A stretch of DNA of 64,000 nucleotides from JALORV01 sp963775635. Its GTDB lineage: Bacteria; Pseudomonadota; Gammaproteobacteria; Burkholderiales; Burkholderiaceae_F. Within the stretch, counting starts at the first letter, position 1; the number at the start of each line of letters is the position of its first letter. A program made the position numbers and the translations under genes. The stretch is from positions 1 through 64,000 of the forward strand of contig CAVZJO010000010.1 in assembly GCA_963775635.1 (NCBI GenBank). Reading direction: 5' to 3'. Under the pieces are notes generated by a model. That model made no database searches, had not been told where the DNA came from, and saw nothing but the letters and a program-made list of their open reading frames with translations. Shown piece after piece: positions 25,835-33,718 of the stretch.

Positions 25835-26506
25835 ATGGCGTTCAGAGAGACCAGTCGGTTTCAGGCTGTCCTTAAGGCGGCACTTGCCAGTCTGGGCCTG
25901 CTGTTGAGCGTTTCTGCTTCAGCCGAGATTTTTCACGGCGTCGACTTTCCGGGAGGCGAGGCGTCGTTCGCAGACAGCGTGGTCTCCTACGACCCGGCTT
26001 TCGGCGGTGGGGCCGTGCCTTCGCCCGGCTTTCAAAATCCCTCTCAAGCGTTGGGCGCGCCGAACTTTCCGGAAGGTGTAGATCCGGAATATGTCAGCTT
26101 AGGTGCAGGAGGACGGATTGTCCTGAGGTTCACGAATAACGCTCTGACTGGCAGTGGGAACCCGAATCTGGATCTCTGGATCTTCGAGATCGGCCCTGAC
26201 GTGGAAGACACGTTTGTCGATATCAGCAAGGATGGATTGACATGGTTCAGCGTGGGCGCAGTAACCGGATCCACGAGGGGTGTCGATATCGATGCCTTTG
26301 GTTTCGATACGTCGGACTTCTTCTCTTTCGTGCGACTAACCGACAATATTGCTCTGGACGCCACGAGCGGTGTGACGGTCGGTGCGGACATCGACGCAAT
26401 CGGTGCGATTTCGTCCGCACCGCCAGTCAGCACCGTGCCGGAGCCCGCGACGCTCCTACTCATTGCCACCGGGTTCGGGTTGGTAGCTTTCAGGCGGCGG
26501 AAGTAA
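25835..26506 (+). CDS. PEP-CTERM sorting domain protein
   Basis: This exported protein ends in a PEP-CTERM anchor: the VPEP motif, a hydrophobic helix (ATLLLIATGFGLVAF) and RRRK. It starts with a signal peptide (ALASLGLLLSVSASAE). The body is about 170 residues of beta-rich, aspartate-rich sequence (NLDLWIFEIGPDVEDTFVDIS) resembling surface adhesin-type domains. The start is ATG 25835, with GGAGGAGG six bases upstream, giving 223 aa. Such proteins are processed by exosortase and belong to exopolysaccharide-making bacteria; no exosortase gene lies in this window. Confidence 0.92.
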   Translation: MAFRETSRFQAVLKAALASLGLLLSVSASAEIFHGVDFPGGEASFADSVVSYDPAFGGGAVPSPGFQNPSQALGAPNFPEGVDPEYVSLGAGGRIVLRFTNNALTGSGNPNLDLWIFEIGPDVEDTFVDISKDGLTWFSVGAVTGSTRGVDIDAFGFDTSDFFSFVRLTDNIALDATSGVTVGADIDAIGAISSAPPVSTVPEPATLLLIATGFGLVAFRRRK

Positions 26507-26570
26507 GCCTACGTATTTAGCTGGGAGGGCCTCCCGCTCTGCCGGCTTCTCTGTGGTTAGTCTTTAGCTG

Positions 26571-26646
26571 GCGTGAGGAGCGAAGATGGCGCGCGCTCGA
26601 GCGCAGCCTCACGCGCCATAAGCGATGGGAGCGCCACGCGCTTATG
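26571..26646. repeat. Tandem hairpins near a GNAT remnant
   Basis: Two inverted repeats lie back to back. The first pairs GCGTGAGG (26571-26578) with CCTCACGC (26607-26614) and encloses the palindrome GCGCTCGAGCGC. The second pairs CATAAGCG (26617-26624) with CGCTTATG (26639-26646). They follow the PEP-CTERM gene and may act as a terminator or be debris of a small repeat. Confidence 0.5.
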
Positions 26647-26856
26647 TACGATGTCGCAGTGCGACCGGAGTTTCAGCGCGGTGGCGTCGGCAGTCGGCTG
26701 TTGGAGATGCTGCTGAGTCGCCTGCGCGTCTGGCGCGTCATACTCGTTTCAGATCTCATTGCCGTGGGCGTTTTGCATTCGTCCACGCGTTTGCATCCTC
26801 ATGATGGATCTCTCCTCGATAAAGTTGAACGGCGAGTCAGCGGCTATGCGAGGTGA
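26644..26856 (+). pseudogene. GNAT acetyltransferase remnant
   Basis: The first 37 residues match the acetyl-CoA-binding core of GNAT acetyltransferases (VAVRPEFQRGGVGSRLLEML, then WRVILVSD). After that the frame turns into unrelated sequence, and no N-terminal beta-strands precede it. It is therefore a fragment of about a quarter of a normal gene. The downstream end overlaps the potassium-channel-like gene on the other strand. Confidence 0.6.
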
Positions 26857-27623
26857 CTGATCATCGCATCGGCAAGGAGCTGCTCGGCGATGATCACCTC
26901 GCTCGCGCCGGCACGTCTGAACAGTTCTCCCCAGCGCGCATTGTCCGCGGTAACGACGATCTTCAGCCGTTCGTTCAGCGTGTGCGACATCAAGGTGATC
27001 GATAGATTGCGATTGGCATCTTCCGTTGTGACGAACAACGCGCTTGCCGTATCGATGCGGGCGTGCTTCAGCACGTCGTCGTCGAGGCCGGCGTCACCCT
27101 TGATGACCAGGTACCCGATGTCGGCGGCGACCGACGCCTTGGTCTCGTCGCGGTCGATGACGACGACCTGCTTTCCGGCACGTTTGAGTTGGCCGGCAAC
27201 GAGTTGCCCCAGGCTGACGAAGCCGATCACGACAACATGCCCCGACAGGCCATCCAGCGTGCGTTGCATCGAACGATTCTCCCGATACGCCACCACATCG
27301 GCGCTTGAAAGTATCCCCATGAGCTGGCTGATGGCATAGGCACCGGTCACCATCACGAGCATCATCGCCCCGAGCATGAACAGCCGTTGCCGCGGGTCGA
27401 AGGGCGAGAAGTCTCCCAGCGTGGTGACGAGGTTTACCGCATTCCACAACGCCAGCAGCAGCTTGTGCAGCAGCGGCTCGGTCGAGGTGTCGAGTAACGC
27501 GAGGCCGAGCGCGCACGCAAGGATCGCGCCTGCGAGCAGGCCCAGTACGCGGCGGGCGCGCCGCCACCACTCACTGATGCGCTGGTGGGCGAGCCGGGGC
27601 TCGATGACGCGATAGATGGCCAC
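26844..27623 (-). CDS. Potassium-channel-like protein with RCK (TrkA-N) domain
   Basis: The layout is that of a two-TM potassium channel. TM1 is at about residues 27-44. The pore helix (LLLALWNAVNLVTTLGDFSPFD) has its filter at 67-72, TM2 (LFMLGAMMLVMVTGAYAISQL) is at 81-101, and a RCK/TrkA-N domain starts at about 128 (HVVVIGFVSLGQLVAGQL). The filter reads TTLGDF instead of the potassium TVGYG, and the Rossmann glycine motif is GFVSLG, not GxGxxG. Selectivity and nucleotide binding may therefore differ from a normal channel. The start is GTG 27623; the length is 259 aa. Confidence 0.8.
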   Translation of the reverse strand: MAIYRVIEPRLAHQRISEWWRRARRVLGLLAGAILACALGLALLDTSTEPLLHKLLLALWNAVNLVTTLGDFSPFDPRQRLFMLGAMMLVMVTGAYAISQLMGILSSADVVAYRENRSMQRTLDGLSGHVVVIGFVSLGQLVAGQLKRAGKQVVVIDRDETKASVAADIGYLVIKGDAGLDDDVLKHARIDTASALFVTTEDANRNLSITLMSHTLNERLKIVVTADNARWGELFRRAGASEVIIAEQLLADAMISHLA

Positions 27624-27686
27624 TTTCGCTAGCGGTGCAGAAAGTGCTCGTGGACGTGCGCCTGCCTACTGGCTTGCGCGGATCGC

Positions 27687-28556
27687 TTACTTTGGTGCCG
27701 CTGAAGGCGGCGCCGACGGAACCGGCGCAGCAGCACCGGCAACTTCGATCTTGGCCGCTGCCTTGAGCGCATCCATGTGCTTCTTCCAGCTTTGCTGCTG
27801 AAGCTGTTGAGTGAGTTGAGGCTTGACGTCTTCCAGAGGAGGCGCCTCGATCGGCTTCGCGTCTTCCAGCAGGATCACGTGATAACCGTACTGGGTCTTG
27901 ACTGGTGTTTCGGTGAACTTGCCCTTCTCCAGTTTGCCCATCGCGAGGCCGAATTCCGGCACCATCCTTCTCGGATCGAACCATCCGAGATCGCCGCCCC
28001 TGGCCTTGGATCCCGGGTCTGTCGATCTCTCCGTCGCCAGCTTCGCAAAGGCTCCTGGATCCTTGTTCAGTCTGGCAATGATGTCCTTGGCTTCCGATTC
28101 TTTCTCCACCAGGATATGCCGCGCCTTGTACTCGGTGCCGGTAACCGTTGCCTTGATGCGCTCGTATTCAGCCTTCAGCATCTCGTCGCTGATCGGATTG
28201 TTCTTGATGAAATCCTGGACATAGGCGTTGGCCAGGACCGAGTGCTTGATCGTATCGAGTTGCTCAGTAACCTCGGAGCTCTTGTCCAATCCCTTCTTGA
28301 CCGCTTCCTCGGCGATCACCATCTGCAGCGCCAGCTGATCGATGATGGCTGCCCTGGCTTCCGGCGTATCAGGGCGGCCCGAGCTGGCGCCCTGTTTGGC
28401 GATCATGTCGACAGTTCGCTGGCTGATGACCGCTCCATTCACCGTTGCTGCGGCCGGACCCTTTGAATCCTGATCAGTCTTCGCCTGATTGCATGCGCCG
28501 AGGGCGAGCAACGAGGCCGCGCAGGCAACGAGAATTCCGCTTCTAACGAGTTTCAC
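27687..28556 (-). CDS. Parvulin-type peptidyl-prolyl isomerase lipoprotein
   Basis: This is a PpiC-domain foldase anchored as a lipoprotein (lipobox LLALGAC). A SurA-like N-terminal helical part (VNGAVISQRTVDMIAKQG) is followed by the rotamase domain with ARHILVEKESEAKDII, GGDLGWFDPRRMVPEF and TQYGYHVILLEDAKP. The C-terminus is alanine- and proline-rich. The length is 289 aa from GTG 28556. It would help outer-membrane or periplasmic proteins fold. It ends 63 bases before the channel gene, same strand. Confidence 0.93.
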   Translation of the reverse strand: MKLVRSGILVACAASLLALGACNQAKTDQDSKGPAAATVNGAVISQRTVDMIAKQGASSGRPDTPEARAAIIDQLALQMVIAEEAVKKGLDKSSEVTEQLDTIKHSVLANAYVQDFIKNNPISDEMLKAEYERIKATVTGTEYKARHILVEKESEAKDIIARLNKDPGAFAKLATERSTDPGSKARGGDLGWFDPRRMVPEFGLAMGKLEKGKFTETPVKTQYGYHVILLEDAKPIEAPPLEDVKPQLTQQLQQQSWKKHMDALKAAAKIEVAGAAAPVPSAPPSAAPK

Positions 28557-28619
28557 TGCATTGCTCTCTTTCTTATCGAGTCCGCTTTGGATGACGGCGC
28601 GCAGTCTAGTCTTGTCGCG

Positions 28620-29855
28620 TCACTGACCTGCCGCCTCGCAGTCCTTCGGCGGCGCCGGCCGCGGCCGGTCGGCGCCGAACCGATCGGTGAGCGTTTCGAG
28701 GAAGGCGATCAGATCATCCATCTCGGCGTTGCTCAGCTTCAGAGGTCGTAGCAATTTCTCGCCGTCGGCATGCAGGCGTTCCTCGTCCAGTTCCGAATAG
28801 TGATTGAGGACCTCACGCAAGGTCGCGAGGCTGCCGTTGTGCATGTAGGGCGCGGTGACAGCCACGTTGCGCAATGACGGCGTGCGGAACTCGCCCCAGT
28901 TGCGCGGCGCGAGCACGACGTTCCGCGTCGGCGTGGCATTGGCGCGAGTCGTGTCGTCGTTGAATTTCGACAGCAGGTTGAAGCGGTCGGTCGTCACCGC
29001 CTCGATGCCTTCGAAACGTCCGCCATCGGCGCGTCCGCGTTTGATGAAATGGCCGACGCCCGTCGCATGGAATTCGCCGTTGCTGAAGTTCGGTCCGCTG
29101 TGACACAGCACGCAGTTGCCGCGACCGATGAAGATCTGCAGGCCGCGCTCGGCCGCTATCGGATATCGGCCCGCCGCTGCGGCATCCGCGCGTGCCAGTG
29201 CATCGCGATAGTCGTCGAACAGAGTGCGGCCGGAAACGAGCGTCTCCTGGAATGCGGCGAGCGCCTTGCCGCTGTTGACCAGCACCGTGACGTCATCGTC
29301 GCCTGCATCGTCGGCAGCCCGCCCGAAAGCGCGCTGGTACCAGCACGCAAGCTCGGGATCGCGGACATAAAGGTGCCGGATGTGCGCGGGCGTCGAGTCC
29401 AGTTCGCGGTCGTCGAGGATCGGCCGCAGGCTGGCCATCCACAGGCTGTCGCTGTTACCACCCCATCCGTACCAGCGCTTGAGCCTGAGGTCAGACAGCA
29501 TCGGTGTGTTGCGGTCAACATCCGCGAGTCCGTGCGCGCGCGCTTTGCCGTCGCCCCAGCTGCGATCCGGCTGATGACAGGTCACGCAGCCGATGTAGCC
29601 GACGGGTGACAGCCGCGCGTCGAAGAACAGTTGGCGTCCGAGTTCGATCGCCGCCGGTTGCCCGGACACGCGATTGCCCGGATCGATCGTCGCTGCCGGC
29701 GGCCAGGGGCCGAACGACAGCACGCGCTCGATCTCCTCGGGCGAGAGCCGTGTCTGCGACAGCGCAACCGAGGCGACGGCAACCGCCACACCGCCGAACA
29801 CCAGGCGGCGAATCGCCCGGTGCAGCCCTGTCGTCCGATTCATGGCGCGACCCAT
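28620..29855 (-). CDS. Di-haem cytochrome c peroxidase/MauG-family protein
   Basis: The exported protein has two haem c motifs, CVTCH and CVLCH. Around them are the peroxidase landmarks GRQLFFDARLSPVGYIGC and FRTPSLRNVAVTAPYMHNGS, the latter supplying the distal methionine region. A signal segment (RLVFGGVAVAVASVALSQ) precedes. The length is 411 aa from ATG 29855. Whether it reduces peroxide or acts like MauG on a protein substrate cannot be told. It follows a small FixH/YtkA-like gene by 9 bases. Confidence 0.9.
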   Translation of the reverse strand: MGRAMNRTTGLHRAIRRLVFGGVAVAVASVALSQTRLSPEEIERVLSFGPWPPAATIDPGNRVSGQPAAIELGRQLFFDARLSPVGYIGCVTCHQPDRSWGDGKARAHGLADVDRNTPMLSDLRLKRWYGWGGNSDSLWMASLRPILDDRELDSTPAHIRHLYVRDPELACWYQRAFGRAADDAGDDDVTVLVNSGKALAAFQETLVSGRTLFDDYRDALARADAAAAGRYPIAAERGLQIFIGRGNCVLCHSGPNFSNGEFHATGVGHFIKRGRADGGRFEGIEAVTTDRFNLLSKFNDDTTRANATPTRNVVLAPRNWGEFRTPSLRNVAVTAPYMHNGSLATLREVLNHYSELDEERLHADGEKLLRPLKLSNAEMDDLIAFLETLTDRFGADRPRPAPPKDCEAAGQ

Positions 29856-29864
29856 GTTTAGAGC

Positions 29865-30278
29865 CTACTTCAGTTCGATTGCCGAACGCAGCGTTTCACG
29901 CGAGCCGTCGGCCGTCACGTCGAACGCAAACTCCCACCGTCCCGGCATGTGTAGCAGCAGTCCGCTCGCGCGGAAGAGCCCTGCACCCTCTGACGCGATT
30001 GTCGGCGCATAGTTCATGCCGTGCTGGTGGGCCGGCATGGTGGCGTCGACCTTCAGCCGCGAGACTCGCTCGCCCCGCTGCTCACACGCACTGACCACGA
30101 GCGCGAAGAACTCGCCCAGGCGCAGCGGCGCGGGCTCGATGCGCCAATCCAGAACGAAGCTCCGTCCATCGATGCGGGCGGCGCCCAATCCGATTGGCGG
30201 CGGCTCGCAGGCGCCGGCGCCGGGCGTGGCGAACCAACCCAGCGCCAGCACCAGGGCCGCGTGCCGGCGCGCGTTCAT
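29865..30278 (-). CDS. Small periplasmic FixH/YtkA-like protein
   Basis: This 137-aa exported protein (signal HAALVLALGWFATPGAGA) has a single beta-sandwich domain with the FixH/YtkA hallmark MPAHQHGMNYAPTI, followed by GRWEFAFDVTADG. The histidine and methionine pattern is often linked to copper or cytochrome assembly. ATG 30278 overlaps the stop of the amidohydrolase gene by four bases (ATGA), and the di-haem peroxidase gene follows closely, so the three probably act together. Confidence 0.75.
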   Translation of the reverse strand: MNARRHAALVLALGWFATPGAGACEPPPIGLGAARIDGRSFVLDWRIEPAPLRLGEFFALVVSACEQRGERVSRLKVDATMPAHQHGMNYAPTIASEGAGLFRASGLLLHMPGRWEFAFDVTADGSRETLRSAIELK

Positions 30279-31111
30279 TTGCGCAGGTGAGCGACGAACA
30301 GAGCCTCGCCATTGCGATACGCGATCTTCTCGGCCACGTCGGACGGAAGCTCGGCCAGCCAGCCCCGCGACCAGCGCGCGTGCTCGACGATGAATGGCCA
30401 GCGTTCGGGGGTGAAGGTGTCGGTGCCGACCATGAAGCGATCGGGGAACTCGATCAGCAGCGCCCGCCACTCGGTATCCAGCGTGCCACCGGCCGCATGG
30501 TCGCTGCGGAACGCCAGGTCGCACCACAGGTTGCGGTGTTTCTGCAGCATGGCGCGCACGCTCGCCGGCGGCGCGAACCCGGCGTGCGCCCACAGGATGC
30601 GGGCTGCAGGCCACTGGACAAACTGGCGATCGATCGCGTCGGCGTCCGAGTGCGAGTGCAGCACCAGGTTGTACTGCCGCGCCAGCTCGATCATGCGGCG
30701 CGGTACCGGCAGGTCCACGTCCGCGCCGTAGATATGAAACTCACCGATCGCTACGTAACTGAACCTCGCCAGGCGCTCCTCCAAATAGCTCACGACCGTC
30801 GGATCGCGCATCCACGTCGAGAGCTCGCCGCGACGGCGGTACGGGCGCAGCGACGGCAGGAACACGTCGGGCGCAAGCTTGACCAGCCGCTGCTGGCCTT
30901 CGTCGTCCGAACTAGAAATGAGGGCGCGCTTTACTCCGGCCTGGCGCACCAGGTCGAGCGCCACAGGTGGCGGCACCATCTCCCACGCATCGTGGCTGTA
31001 GTGAAGATGGGCGTCGAAGACCGGTAGCGGGTCGGCGGCCTCCGAAGCAGTCGGCAAAAGCAGGCATGAAGCCAGGGTCGCGATCGAGAACAGTTGCAGC
31101 GACTTGTTCAT
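30275..31111 (-). CDS. Exported amidohydrolase-family protein
   Basis: This is a TIM-barrel metal-dependent hydrolase of the amidohydrolase_2 type. It shows VFDAHLHYSHDAWE (metal ligands), IGEFHIYG, LVLHSHSDADAID, ILWAHAGFAPP and MVGTDTFTPE. A signal peptide (LFSIATLASCLLLPTASEA) sends it to the periplasm. The start is ATG 31111 with GGAG upstream, giving 278 aa. The substrate is unknown. It is coupled to the small FixH/YtkA-like gene. Confidence 0.88.
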   Translation of the reverse strand: MNKSLQLFSIATLASCLLLPTASEAADPLPVFDAHLHYSHDAWEMVPPPVALDLVRQAGVKRALISSSDDEGQQRLVKLAPDVFLPSLRPYRRRGELSTWMRDPTVVSYLEERLARFSYVAIGEFHIYGADVDLPVPRRMIELARQYNLVLHSHSDADAIDRQFVQWPAARILWAHAGFAPPASVRAMLQKHRNLWCDLAFRSDHAAGGTLDTEWRALLIEFPDRFMVGTDTFTPERWPFIVEHARWSRGWLAELPSDVAEKIAYRNGEALFVAHLRK

Positions 31112-31144
31112 CTGGCGCTCCGACACGGGACGTTGGATTCTTCG

Positions 31145-31774
31145 TCAGCGAAACGTGCCGGAGCCATGAGGAGCCGCCCTGAATGCGGGCAGCTCTTCGG
31201 CGCGCATGGAAAACTCTTGCAGGTTCGGATGGCTCGCCGCCGGCACGAATTCGGGCAACGATTGCTGCATGAAGTACCAGGCCACCGCGGTGGTGATACC
31301 GGCCTGATCGATCGTGCCGGTGGTCACCGGCAACGCCCGTTGGCGCAATTCATCCTCCAGCGCGATGCAGGCGGCGCGCAACTGGCCGGTGACCCGCTCC
31401 ACCCAGGGCGGGTGTTGTTTCTCTGCCGGCCGCAGGCTGCGCTCGTAGATGATCTGCACGCTCTTTTCGCACGCGGCCAGCGCGAGGCCGATCAGGCGCA
31501 GCGCATGCTGGCGCGCCGACGCATCCTTCGGCATCAGGCTAGCCCGCGGCGCCGCGAGCGCCTCGGCGTAGTCGAGTATCAGACTTGAATCCATCAGCAC
31601 CTCGCCGTCATCGCAGACGAGCGACGGCGCCTTGACGACCGGGTTGACTCTTCGGAACTCGTCGAAAGTCCGGAATACCGAAAGCGAGCGGTGCTCGAAT
31701 GGCAGGCCGAGCAGCTGCAGCGAAATCGCCACGCGGCGCACATAAGGCGAATCGAGCATCCCGACCAGTATCAC
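31145..31774 (-). CDS. Glutathione S-transferase family protein
   Basis: The N-terminal thioredoxin fold reads LVGMLDSPYVRRVAISLQLL (serine start), then KAPSLVCDDGEVLMDSSLILDY with the cis-proline and glutathione pair. The helical C-terminal domain ends in LPEFVPAASHPNLQEF. The length is 209 aa from GTG 31774, which has GGAGG seven bases upstream. It lies upstream of the amidohydrolase gene by 33 bases, same strand. The substrate is unknown. Confidence 0.88.
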   Translation of the reverse strand: MILVGMLDSPYVRRVAISLQLLGLPFEHRSLSVFRTFDEFRRVNPVVKAPSLVCDDGEVLMDSSLILDYAEALAAPRASLMPKDASARQHALRLIGLALAACEKSVQIIYERSLRPAEKQHPPWVERVTGQLRAACIALEDELRQRALPVTTGTIDQAGITTAVAWYFMQQSLPEFVPAASHPNLQEFSMRAEELPAFRAAPHGSGTFR

Positions 31775-32002
31775 TTCGCTGCCTCCACGCCGAGCGCGAC
31801 GCCCAGCCGGAACGCGCACCGCCGCGCTCGGATGGCGGTGACGGTAAACGCAGCGCCCGCCCATGGCAATCCGGCCGGCTTGACGACACCCGAGGGCGCA
31901 TCGCTCGCGCCTTCGCGGGATGAGCCCTTCGGCACCCGGCTACCTAGACTGCCATGCCGCTACGGCGGACGTGGGGATAGGAGAACCAGACTGGAGACCT
32001 CT

Positions 32003-33280
32003 ATGACACGGGTTTGGAAGGCGGCCGCACTGGCGGTTGCGCTTGCCTGCAGCGGCATTGCCAATGGCCAGGCGCCGCAGAACATCGAAAAGCTCAAGCA
32101 GATGAAGCCCTCGGGCACGGACCCGAACATCCCGTCGGTTCCACAGACAGGAAAGAACGCCGATGCGATCCGCGAAAACCTGAAACGGGTCAAGCTGCCG
32201 CCCGGATTCAAGATCGAACTGTTTGCCATCGTTCCCGATGCACGGCACATGGCGATCGCGCCGAGCACCAACATGCTGTTCGTCGGAACGCGCAAGACCG
32301 CCGTGTGGGCGGTAACCGACCGCAACGGCGACTATGTGGCAGACGAGGTCAAACAGTTCGCGCCTTCGCTCAAATTCCATGTGCCGAACGGCGTGTGCTG
32401 GACCAAGGACGGTTTCCTGATCGTGGTCGAGCACAACCGCGTGCTCAACTTCCCCGCCGCCGAGTTCTTCTACGAAGGTCCCGATGTCGCGGTGATCGAG
32501 GTGGTACCGCAGGGCAAGCTGATTCCGGAGGAGGAGGAGTCGTACAACCACCACGCGCGCACCTGCCGCGTCGGGCCGGACGGCATGCTGTACATCACGC
32601 TCGGCCAGCCGTACAACGTGCAGCCCGCAGGCAAGATCGCGATGTACGAGAAGGTGGGCATCGGCGGCATCGTGCGCATGAATCCGTTCGACGGCACCAA
32701 GCGCGAGGTCTATGCGGTTGGCATCCGCAACTCGGTCGGCATGGACATCAACCCGAAGGACAAGACGGTGTGGTTCACCGACAACCAGACCGATGGACTC
32801 GGTGACGACGCACCGCCGGGTGAACTCAACCGCAGCACGAAGGCCGGGCAGCACTTCGGCTACCCCTACTGGAACGGCAAGTTCAAGGTCGCCGGCTCGC
32901 CCGCCGCGCAGGATCTCAAGGACATGAAGGAGCCGGCCGGCACGGTGCCGCCGCAGATCGAGTTCCCTGCGCACCAGGCCCAGCTCGGCATGACGTTCTA
33001 CAACGGCAAGATGTTCCCGGCGAAGTACCAGGGAGGCATCTTCATCGCCGCGCACGGCTCGTGGAATCGGACGACCCCGAGCGGCGCGTTGATCAACTTC
33101 GTGCCGCTGAAAGCCGACGGCACCGCCGACAAGGCCGAGGTATTCGCAGACGGATGGCTGGACGCAGCGACCGGGACCTATCGCGGCCGTCCGGTCGACG
33201 TGGCGGTGATGAAGGATGGATCGCTGCTGGTATCGGATGATTTCGCCGGCGCGATTTACCGGATCTCGTACCAGCCCTGA
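32003..33280 (+). CDS. PQQ-type sugar dehydrogenase, sorbosone-dehydrogenase-like
   Basis: This is an exported six-bladed beta-propeller oxidoreductase of the L-sorbosone/soluble glucose dehydrogenase group. A signal peptide (AALAVALACSGIANG) precedes propeller motifs such as PPGFKIELFAIVPDARHM, NHHARTCRVGPDGMLYITLG, AVGIRNSVGMDINPKD and AHGSWNRTTPSG. The length is 425 aa from ATG 32003. The family passes electrons to a cytochrome, and a cytochrome c gene overlaps its end. The sugar or aldehyde substrate is not known. Confidence 0.88.
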   Translation: MTRVWKAAALAVALACSGIANGQAPQNIEKLKQMKPSGTDPNIPSVPQTGKNADAIRENLKRVKLPPGFKIELFAIVPDARHMAIAPSTNMLFVGTRKTAVWAVTDRNGDYVADEVKQFAPSLKFHVPNGVCWTKDGFLIVVEHNRVLNFPAAEFFYEGPDVAVIEVVPQGKLIPEEEESYNHHARTCRVGPDGMLYITLGQPYNVQPAGKIAMYEKVGIGGIVRMNPFDGTKREVYAVGIRNSVGMDINPKDKTVWFTDNQTDGLGDDAPPGELNRSTKAGQHFGYPYWNGKFKVAGSPAAQDLKDMKEPAGTVPPQIEFPAHQAQLGMTFYNGKMFPAKYQGGIFIAAHGSWNRTTPSGALINFVPLKADGTADKAEVFADGWLDAATGTYRGRPVDVAVMKDGSLLVSDDFAGAIYRISYQP

Positions 33281-33626
33281 GCGGCTGAGTCGTCGCCGAA
33301 CCGCCGCCGTGTTGCTTGCGGCGGCGGTTACGTCGCTCGCGTTCTCGCAGGAAGCCGCCGGGCAGGATATCGCAGCCGGGCGCCGCAAGGCCGTCGGATG
33401 CCAGAACTGTCACGGCATGGATGGCATCGCCAAGTTGCCCGACGCGCCGCACCTGGCGGGTCAGCCGGAACCCTACCTCGTGCGCTCGTTGCGCGCGTAC
33501 CGCAGCGGCGAACGCCGCAACGAAGTGATGACGATCGCAGCCAAGCCGCTGACCGACGAGGACATCCGTGACCTCGCGGCGTACTACGCGGCGATCCAGA
33601 TCGAAGTGAAGGCTGTACCGAAGTAG
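33237..33626 (+). CDS. Cytochrome c family protein
   Basis: This small monohaem cytochrome has the haem motif CQNCHGMDG, then LPDAPHLAGQPEPYL and the methionine-ligand region NEVMTIAAKPLTDEDIRDLA. An arginine-rich signal sequence (LSRRRTAAVLLAAAVTSLAF) targets the periplasm. The start is uncertain: ATG 33237 lies inside the preceding gene, and GTG near 33310 would cut into the signal. It is probably the electron acceptor for the sorbosone-type dehydrogenase, judged from the overlap. Confidence 0.85.
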   Translation: MISPARFTGSRTSPERLSRRRTAAVLLAAAVTSLAFSQEAAGQDIAAGRRKAVGCQNCHGMDGIAKLPDAPHLAGQPEPYLVRSLRAYRSGERRNEVMTIAAKPLTDEDIRDLAAYYAAIQIEVKAVPK

Positions 33627-33646
33627 GTTTTCGGTGTCGACGCGGC

Positions 33647-33706
33647 GAACGCACGCGCGTGCGTTCCGCGGGTTGCGCGGCGGGGAATGTCACAGGCGCA
33701 TTCCCC
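33647..33706. terminator. Hairpins between convergent cytochrome c and phaB genes
   Basis: A perfect 20-base palindrome, GAACGCACGCGCGTGCGTTC (33647-33666), is followed by a second stem, GGGGAATG (33682-33689) with CATTCCCC (33699-33706). Both lie between genes that run toward each other, so bidirectional termination is the likely role. No U-tract follows either, so Rho or pausing may be needed. Confidence 0.5.
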
Positions 33707-33718
33707 GAGACCCCGCGC

